Shown piece by piece: positions 9,031 to 18,309 of a stretch of DNA of 64,000 bases; the first letter of the stretch is position 1; each line of letters starts with the position of its first letter. The notes under the pieces were generated by a model. It saw only the letters and a program-made list of their open reading frames with translations. It made no database searches and had not been told where the DNA came from. Source of the DNA: Bacillota bacterium (lineage in GTDB: Bacteria; Bacillota; Clostridia; Acetivibrionales; DTU013); NCBI GenBank assembly GCA_023411575.1, contig JAEYOP010000016.1, positions 248,001-312,000 on the forward strand, read 5' to 3'. Position numbers and translations under genes: made by a program.

Positions 9031-10025
9031 TTTGAAATCCCCTGATATCTGATTCTAGGATCCAGCAGCGCAAGCAGGATATCCGACAATACCGTGCCCA
9101 CCACAGTGAGAACGCTCAGCAGCAGGATAAAGCTGGCCGCAAGATACATGTCCTGGTTAAGCAGCGCATTGAGCAGCAAAGGTCCGGTGGTCGGCAGATT
9201 CAATACGATGGCTACTACGCTCTCTCCGGAAATGATGGCCGGCAATACCCAGCCCACCGTGCTGATGATTGGGTTCAGTGCAACCCGCACCGGATATTTC
9301 AGCAGCAGCTTCAGTTCCTTTACTCCCTTTGCACGTGCCGTGACAACATACTGTTTCTTTATTTCATCAAGCATTCCGCCGCGCATGATGCGGATGATGG
9401 ACGCCGTACCGCTCAAGCCGATGACCAGAACAGGCACCCATATCCTTTGCAGCAGGCTGCCAAGCTTTCCCCACGACCAGGAGGCGTCCGCATATTCGGG
9501 TGAAAACAGGCCCGTAATCGATACCCCGAATTTGGAATAACTGATCCACATTGCGATCATGGCCAGCAGAAAACCGGGAATTGCCACTCCGACAAATCCG
9601 AAAAACGTAAACACATAGTCAAATAAGGTGTTCGGTTTTACCGCCGAATAAATTCCGATCGATATCGCCAGCACATAGGTAAACACCAGTGTGATCAGGG
9701 AGATGATCAGGGTCAGTCCCAGCCGTTCCCAGACCAGTTCGCTCACCGGCCGGTTGTACTGAAACGACCGCCCGAAATCCCCCTTCGTGACGATCTTCCC
9801 GATCCAGCTGGCATAGCGGGCCGGCAGCGGTTTGTCCAGATCGTACATTGCCCGCAGCCGCTGCGTGTCCTCCGGCGTGATCTTCATCCCCTTCATTTCG
9901 AGATCGGAGATATATCTTGTCACATAATCCCCGGGCGGCAATTCGATAATGCTGAATGAAATGATGGAGATGGCAAACATCAATGGAATCAGGGTCAATA
10001 ACCGGTTTCCGATATATCGTAGCAT
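9027..10025 (-). CDS. OppB/DppB-type ABC transporter permease
   Basis: A 332-residue integral membrane permease that pairs with the OppC-type protein to form the translocation channel. It starts MLRYIGNRLLTLIPLMFAIS, the typical first helix of OppB proteins, and contains the permease coupling region VVTARAKGVKELKLLLKYPV near residue 230. I chose ATG at 10025 because GGAGGT lies six bases upstream; the frame is open 13 codons further but without a ribosome site. The solute-binding protein gene ends 88 bases upstream. Confidence 0.9.
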   Translation of the reverse strand: MLRYIGNRLLTLIPLMFAISIISFSIIELPPGDYVTRYISDLEMKGMKITPEDTQRLRAMYDLDKPLPARYASWIGKIVTKGDFGRSFQYNRPVSELVWERLGLTLIISLITLVFTYVLAISIGIYSAVKPNTLFDYVFTFFGFVGVAIPGFLLAMIAMWISYSKFGVSITGLFSPEYADASWSWGKLGSLLQRIWVPVLVIGLSGTASIIRIMRGGMLDEIKKQYVVTARAKGVKELKLLLKYPVRVALNPIISTVGWVLPAIISGESVVAIVLNLPTTGPLLLNALLNQDMYLAASFILLLSVLTVVGTVLSDILLALLDPRIRYQGISK

Positions 10026-10112
10026 TCCGTAACCTCCATGGGAAACATATCCGGCCGCCCGCAACGCATGTCTGCCGCACTGCGGACAGCCGGTTCCCGG
10101 ATTAAATTTGCA

Positions 10113-12074
10113 CTACTTGATGTATGCGTATGTGAGGTCCATGTTGGAGACGATCATGTAGCCGTCCTCTTTCACATTCCCCATACGGTTGGAGTAGACC
10201 ACCGGCGCTACTACGTCCTCCACTGGAACAAACCAGATGCAGGAGTCGCTCAGCAGTTGCTTCACTTCTTTCCACTTTTCGCTCATTTCCGATACGCTTT
10301 TTGCGTTCTTCAGTTCGAAGGTCTTCTTGAAAATGTCCAGAAGGTCGCCTACGGGCGCATCGCCCGACTGTCCTGAATTATTGTAGTACATCTGGTATTT
10401 CGTACTGGAACGAACCGGTATGGACCAATCCCACATGACCGGATTGCCTTCGCATACCGGGAAGTCGCACCACAGCATCCTCACCTGAATCTGATTCGCG
10501 CTGTATTTCTGCGACCAAAGGCCGGCATCTATTTCCTTCGGGATTACCCGGATTCCGATACTTGCCCAGTTCTGGCGGATGATTTCTACAAAGTCGCTGA
10601 ATTCGGTTCCCAGCTTCGCGTATTCGAAGTCGATCTGGAACTTGTTCCCGTCCGGTCTGGTCCGGAATCCTTCCCCGTCCTTCTTGCTCATGCCGATCTC
10701 GTCGAGCAGGGCATTGGCTTTGTCCAGGTTCAATTCACTCGGCACATGGTAGGATACCTTGCCCTGGTCCAGGTACAGGTTGCTCAGGATCTCGTTCCGG
10801 TCGATCGCATAGTTGAGCGCCTGACGGAATTTGCGGTTGTTCGCGATATCCGCCCACCCCTTGTCCGCATCATATCCGAAATTTAAATTGAAGTACACGG
10901 AGGAATGCTGCGGCAGAGGAATCGCACGGTAATTTCCCTTGGATTCGTTTTCTTTCAGGACAGGGATATCCTGTGTGGACATCGCTTCACGGGCATAATC
11001 GATTTCTCCCGCCATCGCCTTCATGGTGAGCATGCTCGTATCCGATACCTGCTCTATGCGGATCGTATCGATGTAGGGCAGCTGTCTTCCCTGTTCATCC
11101 ACCTCGAAGTAGTATGGATTTCTTTCGGCTATCCATACCGTCGGCGACGGATGATCCTTGATGACATACGGCGTCAGGACGGGACAGCCGGTCTTGGCAG
11201 TGGTCAGTTCGTTCGGTCCGTTCGGTCCCCAGCCGTAAGCCGTAAAGTACTTGCCCCAGTCCGCCTCCGCATATCCTGCTTTGGCCAGTTCGTCCTTGTA
11301 CTTTGCCGGATCCGCATATTTCTTATGCATGGGTTTCAGATAGTCCGAAGGAAGGAAGAACATCGTATTGCCCCGCCATGCCAGGGACAGCTGCCACGGG
11401 AACAGCAGGTAGGATGATTCAAAAGTACAGCTGAAGGTGTATTCGTCAATGATCTTCAGGGTCATGGGTTTGCCGTTGGATGTCCACATAGCGTCAATGG
11501 ACGGGGTAATATCCTTGCTGTTGATGACATCCTCCCACCAGAAGCGGACATCCTCCGTGGTCACAGGCTGACCGTCCGACCATTTGAGTCCCTTCCTTAG
11601 ATTGAACGTATATTCGGTGTAATCGCTGTTTGCCGTATATTTCTCCACTACGTTCGCATAGGGCATTTCCTCCGTGCTTCCCATTCCGTGCTGGTTCAAT
11701 ACCCTTGCGGTATTCATCCATCCGTATTCGGAACTGGTAACCCCCTTGAAGGCCAGCCTCAGTTCTCCGCCGTATTTTGCATCGGCAGAACCGAGCTTGG
11801 ATACCAAAGGCACTTCCGGCAGCCGGTCCTCCAGCTTTGGCAGTGCGCCGGAGGTTTCGCGTTCCGTGAGCATCGGAGATTCCCGGATGGCCGCCGTTCC
11901 GTTTCCGGCACCGTTGTCGGCCGGCGCCGCTGCTGTCGATTCCGTTGCCGTCGTCTGCTTTTCCGCCGCAGGCGTTCCGCTTGACGAGGAACAGCCGGCC
12001 AGCAGTGCTGCCGTCATGATAATCGCCAGTGTCATACACAGGATCCTGGATAATACTGAGTGTTTCAATCGCAT
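10113..12074 (-). CDS. Opp-type (SBP_bac_5) solute-binding lipoprotein
   Basis: A 653-residue extracellular lipoprotein that would capture the substrate of the Opp-type transporter. The N-terminus is a lipoprotein signal peptide with lipobox LLAGC (cysteine near residue 27), followed by a serine-, threonine- and alanine-rich spacer. The SBP_bac_5 fold is recognisable from NLRKGLKWSDGQPVTTEDVR, FRQALNYAIDRNEI and the length. The start at 12074 is fixed by AGGAGGAG upstream and by the signal peptide; the open frame extends 34 codons further, into the promoter. It is the first gene of a seven-gene operon (SBP, OppB, OppC, two dehydrogenases, MFS, IolB-like) controlled by operator A. Confidence 0.92.
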   Translation of the reverse strand: MRLKHSVLSRILCMTLAIIMTAALLAGCSSSSGTPAAEKQTTATESTAAAPADNGAGNGTAAIRESPMLTERETSGALPKLEDRLPEVPLVSKLGSADAKYGGELRLAFKGVTSSEYGWMNTARVLNQHGMGSTEEMPYANVVEKYTANSDYTEYTFNLRKGLKWSDGQPVTTEDVRFWWEDVINSKDITPSIDAMWTSNGKPMTLKIIDEYTFSCTFESSYLLFPWQLSLAWRGNTMFFLPSDYLKPMHKKYADPAKYKDELAKAGYAEADWGKYFTAYGWGPNGPNELTTAKTGCPVLTPYVIKDHPSPTVWIAERNPYYFEVDEQGRQLPYIDTIRIEQVSDTSMLTMKAMAGEIDYAREAMSTQDIPVLKENESKGNYRAIPLPQHSSVYFNLNFGYDADKGWADIANNRKFRQALNYAIDRNEILSNLYLDQGKVSYHVPSELNLDKANALLDEIGMSKKDGEGFRTRPDGNKFQIDFEYAKLGTEFSDFVEIIRQNWASIGIRVIPKEIDAGLWSQKYSANQIQVRMLWCDFPVCEGNPVMWDWSIPVRSSTKYQMYYNNSGQSGDAPVGDLLDIFKKTFELKNAKSVSEMSEKWKEVKQLLSDSCIWFVPVEDVVAPVVYSNRMGNVKEDGYMIVSNMDLTYAYIK

Positions 12075-12091
12075 TACTACTCTCCTCCTTT

Positions 12092-12203
12092 TAGTTTGTA
12101 TTTTCATTCTATACCCTTTCTTTCCCCGGCTCTTGGCTAATATTGCTTCGTGTCCTCCTGCTTTCCCCTCTCCCATAGGACAATTTTGCCCCCTCTTTTC
12201 ATC
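12092..12203. repeat. Copy 1 of a duplicated promoter segment
   Basis: About 112 bases that recur almost unchanged at 13952-14063. I count only about four differences: a compensating C insertion and G deletion in the CTTTC/CCCCG stretch, one A/C change, and one extra C. The segment holds the whole promoter and bipartite operator of the solute-binding-protein operon and runs just into the stop codon of the preceding MFS gene (12199-12201). Confidence 0.9.
12106..12189 (-). promoter_or_regulatory. Operator A: bipartite AraC-type operator and promoter
   Basis: Read leftward, the distal site GCAAAATTGTCCTA (12176-12189) and the proximal site GCAATATTAGCCAA (12133-12146) are direct repeats whose starts are 43 bases apart. 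A -10 hexamer, TAGAAT (12106-12111), begins 21 bases after the proximal site. The sequence 17 bases before the -10 does not resemble TTGACA, so activation by a bound regulator is likely. Three other promoters in the window have the same arrangement with the same 43-base phase. Confidence 0.78.
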
Positions 12204-13374
12204 TTGTTTCAGTTATTCTCCTCCGTATGGCAAAATAAAAAACCATAAATGCAAAGACTGCGCTGAGTGCCGATATCAAATATAGAAATGCGTATCCGAC
12301 AGTCTGTGAAACACTCCCCCCGATTACGGCGCCTGCTCCGATGCCGATATCGATTGCCGAAAAATACGTACCATTGGCAGCTCCTCTGCGCTCCTTCGGG
12401 CAAAACCGGATCAGCAGGGAATTCAGTACGGGATTGAGTATTCCATTTCCAAAGCCATTGAGTACTGCGGCTATCAAAAAGTACCGCAGGGAATCCGAAA
12501 AGGATAAGAGAACCATGGAAGATGCCAGCAGCGCTATTCCTGCCGTGAGAACCCTGGGCAGCCCGAATTTTTCGGATAATCCGGTGGTAAATGTCCGTGA
12601 GAGGAATACAGCCGCCGCATTAATGGTGAAATAGATACCGATGCTTTTTATTCCGCAGGCCAGGGCATAAACCGGTAGAAAGGTCATAACCGTTCCTGTG
12701 GTGAATGAAATAAAAAACATCATGGACGCGACCGGAATAGCGGTTCTTTCAATAATAGCATTTTCCCGCCTCCCGTTCGCACTTTCTTTTTTTATATAAA
12801 CCTGCTGCGTGTCATCCCGTTCATAGTTGATAAAGAAAACGGCTGCCAGCCCTGCAATTCCCAGCAGAAAAGAGAGATCGAACAGAAGCGGATAGGATGA
12901 TCCGGCCACCAACGTCAGACCAAGCATCGGTCCGATTGCTGTTGCAACAGGCTGTATCATTCCATAATAGCTAAAGCCTTCGACCAGTCTTTTGGCAGGA
13001 ATCAGATCCGCGGCAACCGTTCCGGAAGCTGTTGTATAGCCGCTCATGCCAATACCCTGCAGAAAACGCAGACTCAACAAGACGATTACCGATGCCGCCC
13101 AATTATAAGAAAATACAATAATACTGTAGATCGCTATACCAAATAACAAAATCAGCTTTCTGCCTTTCCTGTCGAGAAGGTTGCCGAAAATAGGGCGGCA
13201 TATTAACGCCGACAATGAAAACAACCCCGTCACAAGCCCTGCAACCGTATTGTCCGCGCCAAAATGCTTGACATACATGGGTAACGGTGAATTCAACATG
13301 CTGCTGGATACAGATAAGACAAAGGTTGAAAAAATCAATATAATAAAGTTTTTTGACCAAAGTTTTTGACTCAT
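12199..13374 (-). CDS. MFS transporter
   Basis: A 391-residue major facilitator superfamily protein with about 12 membrane segments. The A-motif-like loop FGNLLDRKGRKLILLFG lies between helices 2 and 3, and a charged central loop (RDDTQQVYIKKESANGR) divides the two halves. It resembles drug/sugar efflux-type MFS carriers of Firmicutes. It follows the YhcH-family gene with a 91-base gap, and both are read from operator B. It may carry the pathway substrate or expel an intermediate. The second MFS gene of the island, at 4585, is only distantly similar. Confidence 0.85.
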   Translation of the reverse strand: MSQKLWSKNFIILIFSTFVLSVSSSMLNSPLPMYVKHFGADNTVAGLVTGLFSLSALICRPIFGNLLDRKGRKLILLFGIAIYSIIVFSYNWAASVIVLLSLRFLQGIGMSGYTTASGTVAADLIPAKRLVEGFSYYGMIQPVATAIGPMLGLTLVAGSSYPLLFDLSFLLGIAGLAAVFFINYERDDTQQVYIKKESANGRRENAIIERTAIPVASMMFFISFTTGTVMTFLPVYALACGIKSIGIYFTINAAAVFLSRTFTTGLSEKFGLPRVLTAGIALLASSMVLLSFSDSLRYFLIAAVLNGFGNGILNPVLNSLLIRFCPKERRGAANGTYFSAIDIGIGAGAVIGGSVSQTVGYAFLYLISALSAVFAFMVFYFAIRRRITETR

Positions 13375-13465
13375 TCCCCAGTTTCCTTCCTATTCTTCAT
13401 GTCCGCTCCATAAGAAAAAAGCAGCCAAATTTTAGTGCTTTGGCTGCATGGCATTATAGTGGAGT

Positions 13466-13915
13466 TTACCCTTCGTATGGAACCTTGATAACGATCTTTC
13501 CGACAGGCTGCGGATTTTCCCCGATTCCCGGCATATGGGCATCCCACGGATAAAAGATGGCAAACATACCTTGCCGCATATCAATAAAGTTTCCTTTCCC
13601 AAAGTGTATCTGAAAATCATTTTGAATATTGTATTCCGTTTTAGGCTGCAGTAATTCGACCGGTGTGTATCCGATTTCTTCATTTCCCGTTTCGACATAT
13701 TGAATATCTATATATTTTCTATGTGTCTCCCAGTTTCCTTCTCCCTCCGGTTTTGTTTCATACTGCTGTACCAATGCATAAACGCCCTCGCCCAGCTCAT
13801 ATCTTCCGGGTTCTTTCCCTTTCAGACTGTCGTTGCTGATCGCATATAATCCGATAGAAACTTTCGCATCCAGGGTCAAATATTTGGAAAAATTCTGAAC
13901 GGTATCCAGTATCAT
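13466..13915 (-). CDS. YhcH/YjgK/YiaL (EbgC-like) family sugar protein
   Basis: A 149-residue cupin-fold protein of the YhcH/YiaL family (formerly DUF386), which includes the EbgC subunit and proteins of sialic acid and diketogulonate pathways; members are thought to act as sugar anomerases or metal-dependent sugar isomerases. Visible motifs are ETHRKYIDIQYV, with the conserved Glu/His, and FYPWDAHMPG near the end. I chose ATG at 13915, giving MILDTVQNF as in relatives, because GGGAG lies eight bases upstream; GTG at 13930 is the alternative. It is the first gene after operator B and is divergent from the AraC regulator gene. The family call is firm; the substrate is unknown. Confidence 0.85.
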   Translation of the reverse strand: MILDTVQNFSKYLTLDAKVSIGLYAISNDSLKGKEPGRYELGEGVYALVQQYETKPEGEGNWETHRKYIDIQYVETGNEEIGYTPVELLQPKTEYNIQNDFQIHFGKGNFIDMRQGMFAIFYPWDAHMPGIGENPQPVGKIVIKVPYEG

Positions 13916-13951
13916 AGTCATTACTCCCACTGTCGTATTTTTATTTGCAGA

Positions 13952-14063
13952 TAGTTTGTATTTTCATTCTATACCCTTTCCTTTCCCCGCTCTTGGCTAA
14001 TATTGCTTCGTGTCCTCCTGCTTTCCCCTCTCCCCTAGGACAATTTTGCCCCTCTTTTCATCC
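13952..14063. repeat. Copy 2 of the duplicated promoter segment
   Basis: Near-identical to 12092-12203 over about 112 bases, in the same orientation. It lies between the YhcH-family gene and the divergent AraC regulator. The similarity stops abruptly on both sides: the coding sequences that follow the two copies are unrelated, so only the control region was duplicated. Confidence 0.9.
13966..14049 (-). promoter_or_regulatory. Operator B: bipartite AraC-type operator and promoter
   Basis: Distal site GCAAAATTGTCCTA at 14036-14049 and proximal site GCAATATTAGCCAA at 13993-14006, with starts 43 bases apart. The -10 TAGAAT is at 13966-13971, 21 bases after the proximal site. It drives the YhcH-family and MFS genes leftward. 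The divergent AraC promoter lies about 110 bases to the right, so the regulator may also influence its own gene. Confidence 0.78.
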
Positions 14064-14159
14064 CTTCGCAGGACCCCGTCCATTGACATCAAAAATGCAA
14101 GAAATGGGCGGCAATTACCTGATTTAAGCTAAAACCGGCAGAACTGGCAGGATGTTAAT

Positions 14160-14188
14160 TTGACAACAAAAAGGCCGGATGCTATAAT
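14160..14188 (+). promoter_or_regulatory. Consensus sigma-A promoter for the AraC regulator
   Basis: A perfect TTGACA (14160-14165) and perfect TATAAT (14183-14188) are separated by 17 bases. Unlike the four operator-controlled promoters it needs no activator, so the regulator is probably made constitutively. The predicted transcript has a leader of about 210 bases before the chosen ATG at 14407; I see no riboswitch or clear hairpin in it. Confidence 0.8.
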
Positions 14189-14406
14189 GAATTATGTCAA
14201 TAACAGGTGGATCGTTTTAATCGCAAGTCTTGAATTATGTTCGACCGGAACTTATCGTTCCTGCTTCTTGTGTATGTCGTCATTCTAAAAGGAAGCCGGT
14301 ATTCTTGGATGGTGCCCTGGGATCATATGAAACCAATAAGCTGGTGACCGGTTATAAGCAATTTGTTTGCTTCGTTTTTATGTCTAAAAACGGGGAGGTT
14401 CCGATA

Positions 14407-15354
14407 ATGAAATCACAAGCAATATATGAAAAGCCGATCTCGACGTCAAGTATCTTCCCTGTAGTGGCAAAAGATAACTATACCGTACAAAAGCAAACTG
14501 CCAAAACCTATATATCCAGTCATTTTCACGATGAAATCGAATTTTTTTTCCTCAGCCAGGGCCGCGTTATAATTGCTCTGGATAATGTACCGCATTATAT
14601 GGAATCCGATCAATTCATCTGTATTCTTCCCGGCACCGTCCACTCGGTACGGTCTATCGCCGTGCAGCCGTTTTTTTATACCCAGATCCATTTCAGTCTC
14701 GGAATGCTGAAAAGTGGTGGGAATAACATCTGTGATACGCTTTATTACAAAAAAATATCGGAACATTCCCTTCCGGTTGAATGCATCATTAGAAATGATA
14801 CGACGAAAGGCTCATTGATCATCGATTTGCTGCGCGAGCTGCTGATGCTGCTAAAAGCAAAACCAGCCGGATACGAAATAGGGGTAAAAGGTTTTATCGA
14901 ACTCATTTTGTATAAGCTGGTCAATCAGATATCCTCCGCAGCCGAAACCGAATGTCCTTCCAATGACCTTCAGCTTGTTTACGAGTATATCGAAAGCAAT
15001 TATATGAGCAATATAACAATTGAAACGCTTGCACGTTTTTCAAACATGAGCAAATTCCATTTTATACGCTATTTCCATAAAGAAGCCGGCCAGACTCCCA
15101 TCGAATATATCAACTCAGTCAGAATCAATAAGGCATGCGGCCTGCTGAAGAACGACGAAGATATGAAGGTGCTGGATATAGCATATTCGGTTGGCTTTAA
15201 AGACTTATCCTATTTCAACCGGTTATTTAAGCGGATCATCGGAATGCCCCCGGCGGAGTACAGGCATCAGTTGCGTACGCAGAAACAACTTCAGCGGACT
15301 ATCTACCATGAAGAATCCCCTACGTTCGTCCCCTTTTATACATTCCTTTTATAG
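14407..15354 (+). CDS. AraC-family regulator, candidate master activator of the island
   Basis: A 315-residue transcription factor. The N-terminal part (about residues 25-110) is a cupin-type sugar-sensing domain with SSHFHDEIEFFFLSQG and a beta-rich run (IALDNVPHYMESDQFICILP). The C-terminal 100 residues hold two helix-turn-helix motifs: ITIETLARFSNMSKFHFIRY and the GFKDLSYFNRLFKRIIGMPP signature. The start at ATG 14407 follows GGGGAGG by eight bases; the frame is open upstream to a TTG at 14230 without a ribosome site. It sits in the middle of the island, divergent from operator B, and is the most likely protein to bind the four repeated operators. That link is inference. Confidence 0.9.
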   Translation: MKSQAIYEKPISTSSIFPVVAKDNYTVQKQTAKTYISSHFHDEIEFFFLSQGRVIIALDNVPHYMESDQFICILPGTVHSVRSIAVQPFFYTQIHFSLGMLKSGGNNICDTLYYKKISEHSLPVECIIRNDTTKGSLIIDLLRELLMLLKAKPAGYEIGVKGFIELILYKLVNQISSAAETECPSNDLQLVYEYIESNYMSNITIETLARFSNMSKFHFIRYFHKEAGQTPIEYINSVRINKACGLLKNDEDMKVLDIAYSVGFKDLSYFNRLFKRIIGMPPAEYRHQLRTQKQLQRTIYHEESPTFVPFYTFLL

Positions 15355-15375
15355 CATCTCCGTTTTCCAAACGAT

Positions 15376-15414
15376 AAAAGCCAGAGAGCATCTTCGGAGG
15401 CGTCTCTGGCTTTT
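15376..15414. terminator. Bidirectional terminator
   Basis: An inverted repeat, AAAAGCCAGAGA to TCTCTGGCTTTT, encloses a 15-base loop. It has a T-run on both strands and lies between the convergent ends of the AraC gene (15354) and the chemoreceptor gene (15436), so it can stop both transcripts. Confidence 0.85.
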
Positions 15415-15435
15415 ATGTTGCATGCGATTTTTTGT

Positions 15436-17211
15436 TTAGGCCCGGGGGGATGTTCCATCCTGCTCCAAGCTATCCGTAAACGCAGCCGTTGCTTCATCTT
15501 CTTCAATTTTGAATTTTATAATCGAATCTTTTAGTTTGTTTGTATTTTGATAACTGACTTCCATTTGCATTTTTACCATATTTACCTTTTCAACGACGGA
15601 TGCCGTTTTTCCGGCTATCATCTGATTTCCGGATGCGCCTTCGTTAACATTGCGGCTGACATCGCCGATAGCATTTATAACTGAACCGATGGATACGGAA
15701 AGCTCTTCGGAAGTCGCGCTGAAATCCGAAATCATTTCATTTACAATCAATGCATCGGCACTATATTGCTCTCCAATGTTCTCCAGCTCTTTATAATCTC
15801 TTATGACCGTTGTATCGACAAAGTCCATAATTTCACCGGAGATATCCGCCAAAGCCCTTACCGACGTGATTACCTCACCGGAAACCTTTCGAATTTTATT
15901 CACCGTGTTTTTTGAATCCTCCGCAAGCTTTCTGATTTCATCGGCAACTACGGTAAATCCCTTGCCCGCCGTACCGGCTCTTGCCGCCTCGATTGCCGCA
16001 TTCAATGCCAAAAGGTTCGTTTGTGAGGAAATTTTCAGGATCGTGTCGGAAAGGATATCGATTTGTTGAACCCCCTCGGACTTCTTTAAGGCATATTGGA
16101 GCTTCTCCTTTGCCTCCGTATATATATTGTTTGCCTGCAGCCCGGACTCAAAAGCGTTCTTTTTCAGCATAGCGGCTCTCTCATTGATTTTACCCGCCGT
16201 CTCGGAACCTTCCAGCGCTTTTTCAGCGATCAGGTTAATTGCATTATGGATTTCCAAGGAGGACGCATCTACCTCTTCAGCGGTTGCCGCAATCTCTTCC
16301 ATGCTCGCTGCCAATTGCTGTACGGCTGCCGACGTATCTTCAACATGGGAATTTAAATCGAGCAGGTATCCGGCGACTTTTTCGTCGGCTTTTTCTACGC
16401 CTTTTGCACTTGATTTCACCTCGGCCAAAATACTTCTTATATTCTCTATGAATGCATTAATACTTTGCGCAAGATCCCCAACCTCATCTTTCGACCTTAT
16501 ATCGATCTTTTGAGTGAGGTCTCCGCCCTTCTCCGCCAGCTCTCTTATTTTTATTTTCAATACGCCTATCGGTTTTAGCGTACTGATTAATATAAAGCAT
16601 GCCGCAAGTATTGTAAAGATAAAAGTAAATATGCATACAGCCAACAGGATTTTGTATGCGGAGACATATCTTTTGTCCCCTTCCCTGCTCGCATTTTTTG
16701 CACCGGAAGAGTTATTTCCCACAAGCCTGTCTGCCGCTTCCTGCAGCACATCCCCTGCTTCTTTCGATTCTCCGTTGATGAGTGCAAGCGCTTCGGCCTT
16801 TTTTTCCTCTGTGCTGAGTTCAATAACTTTTGCATGGGTTTGTACGCACTTTGTCCAACTGTCTTTTACCGTATTCAGCAGTGCCTTTTCCTGTCCTTCT
16901 TTCAGAGTCTTGCCGTATAAGGAGATTTCTTTTTCCAGTTCCGCCTGTATGGCGGCGGCTTCCATTTCATACTGTGTCATGGCATCGGCATCGGCGGCAA
17001 TGACATGCTCCAGTTCTTTCATTCTGTAATTTATGGCCAGCGTATTTATGGTATTGGAATGCTCAACACCGGAAAGCCAGATATTTGTGATCTCCGCCGA
17101 CTTTTCATTAACCGCTTTCAACGCAGCCATCGAATAAAAACAAAGACCTGCCAAAATAAGAATTATGAAAGAGAATGCCAGTATCATTTTTAACCGGATT
17201 GTGAATTTCAT
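15436..17211 (-). CDS. Methyl-accepting chemotaxis protein
   Basis: A 591-residue chemoreceptor. The first membrane helix (about residues 9-30) is followed by an extracellular four-helix-bundle sensor of about 150 residues, a second helix near 188-212, a HAMP domain, and a long cytoplasmic coiled coil. The signalling tip is clear: [18 protein letters not shown], then [18 protein letters not shown]. The ATG at 17211 has AAGGAG seven bases upstream and begins the signal-anchor sequence. It starts only 24 bases after the Ldh_2 gene and is the last gene of the operon controlled by operator C. A receptor transcribed with a transporter and catabolic enzymes suggests movement toward the same substrate. 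Confidence 0.93.
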   Translation of the reverse strand: MKFTIRLKMILAFSFIILILAGLCFYSMAALKAVNEKSAEITNIWLSGVEHSNTINTLAINYRMKELEHVIAADADAMTQYEMEAAAIQAELEKEISLYGKTLKEGQEKALLNTVKDSWTKCVQTHAKVIELSTEEKKAEALALINGESKEAGDVLQEAADRLVGNNSSGAKNASREGDKRYVSAYKILLAVCIFTFIFTILAACFILISTLKPIGVLKIKIRELAEKGGDLTQKIDIRSKDEVGDLAQSINAFIENIRSILAEVKSSAKGVEKADEKVAGYLLDLNSHVEDTSAAVQQLAASMEEIAATAEEVDASSLEIHNAINLIAEKALEGSETAGKINERAAMLKKNAFESGLQANNIYTEAKEKLQYALKKSEGVQQIDILSDTILKISSQTNLLALNAAIEAARAGTAGKGFTVVADEIRKLAEDSKNTVNKIRKVSGEVITSVRALADISGEIMDFVDTTVIRDYKELENIGEQYSADALIVNEMISDFSATSEELSVSIGSVINAIGDVSRNVNEGASGNQMIAGKTASVVEKVNMVKMQMEVSYQNTNKLKDSIIKFKIEEDEATAAFTDSLEQDGTSPRA

Positions 17212-17234
17212 TCTGTTTCTCCTTCCAAAAGGGC

Positions 17235-18269
17235 TTACAGGCACCGATCCACTCCAAGCTCTTTTGCAAGAGAATTCAGATCGCTGATGATTTCCGGGAT
17301 GATGCCGACGGAGTCGGTCGACTTCCTATAATTAAGAAATTCCAATTCTCCCGGCATGAAGATTCCCCTGGAGTCTTTGGCCGGCCTGGAGCTCTTGATT
17401 TCCTTTATTCGGGAATCCATGGCATTTGCAAAATCCTGCCTGCTGCCAAAGGAATCAATATTGATGGCGGCAAAAAAATGCGACGGTCCGTCGTTCTCGT
17501 CTCCTGCCCTGTCTCCTGTCGCTCCCCCGAATAAAATGCCGGACAAGATGTCGATCACCAATGCCATGCCGAAACCTTTATGTCCGCCGACGGGTATTAC
17601 CGAATAAACCCGGGAGGTATCCTCCGTTTCCGCCCCGTCAACGTCAAAAGCCCAACCCCGGGGTATTTTCTGGATCCCCTGCTTGGCAAGGTTGGTAATC
17701 CTTCCAAAAGCAGCAACGCTTTGCGCCATATCCAGCACGATTGGATCACGGCTCCCTGCAGGAACGGCAACCGCAAGCGGATTATTTCCGATCATCCTTT
17801 CTGCGCCTCCCCACGGCGCCATTGTAGAGGAGCCGGTTGACGCGGAAATGCCTATCATGCCTTCTTTTTCAGCCAGTTGCGCATAATAGGCTCCGGCTCC
17901 GAAATGGTTGCTTTGTCTCACCATTACCATTGAAATTCCAAATTGACGGGCTTTACGGACAGCTTCCTTCATTGCAAGGTACCCAAGCACTTGTCCGTTA
18001 CTCCTCTTGCCGTCCCAAACGGTAATTGCCCCATAATCCCGGATTGTCTCATATGCGGTCTTGCTGCGCATATAACCTTTCCGAATCAAAGAGACATACC
18101 GGGGAAGACAAACGACCCCATGGGAACGGACACCGCGTTGATCCGCTTCTATGAGCGAAGACGCGACAATTTCCGCTTCATCTGCCGGAACCGACACCGC
18201 GGACAGCATTTTAAGGCAAAATTCATGAAGGTCATCAACTTTTATGTCGATTACTTTATCCTGTGACAT
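17235..18269 (-). CDS. Malate/L-lactate dehydrogenase (Ldh_2) family oxidoreductase
   Basis: A 344-residue member of the Ldh_2 family, a fold distinct from Rossmann dehydrogenases, which includes YlbC-type malate, ureidoglycolate and YiaK 2,3-diketogulonate reductases. Family features are [14 protein letters not shown] near residue 48, [18 protein letters not shown], and [17 protein letters not shown], which line the NAD(P) and substrate sites. ATG at 18269 is preceded by AAGGAAG six bases away; a TTG six codons upstream is less likely. It lies 40 bases after the OppF-type ATPase. With the YhcH/YiaL-type protein nearby, it recalls the YiaK-YiaL pairing of keto-acid sugar pathways, but this is only an analogy. 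Confidence 0.88.
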   Translation of the reverse strand: MSQDKVIDIKVDDLHEFCLKMLSAVSVPADEAEIVASSLIEADQRGVRSHGVVCLPRYVSLIRKGYMRSKTAYETIRDYGAITVWDGKRSNGQVLGYLAMKEAVRKARQFGISMVMVRQSNHFGAGAYYAQLAEKEGMIGISASTGSSTMAPWGGAERMIGNNPLAVAVPAGSRDPIVLDMAQSVAAFGRITNLAKQGIQKIPRGWAFDVDGAETEDTSRVYSVIPVGGHKGFGMALVIDILSGILFGGATGDRAGDENDGPSHFFAAINIDSFGSRQDFANAMDSRIKEIKSSRPAKDSRGIFMPGELEFLNYRKSTDSVGIIPEIISDLNSLAKELGVDRCL

Positions 18270-18309
18270 ATCGATCTTCCTTTTCAAATTATTTTCTGGA
18301 ATCTATCCT

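Noticed and set aside
13952..14063. Insertion sequence end or mobile repeat
   Set aside because: The duplicated segment has no terminal inverted repeats, transposase or target duplication. Its content is a promoter with operators.
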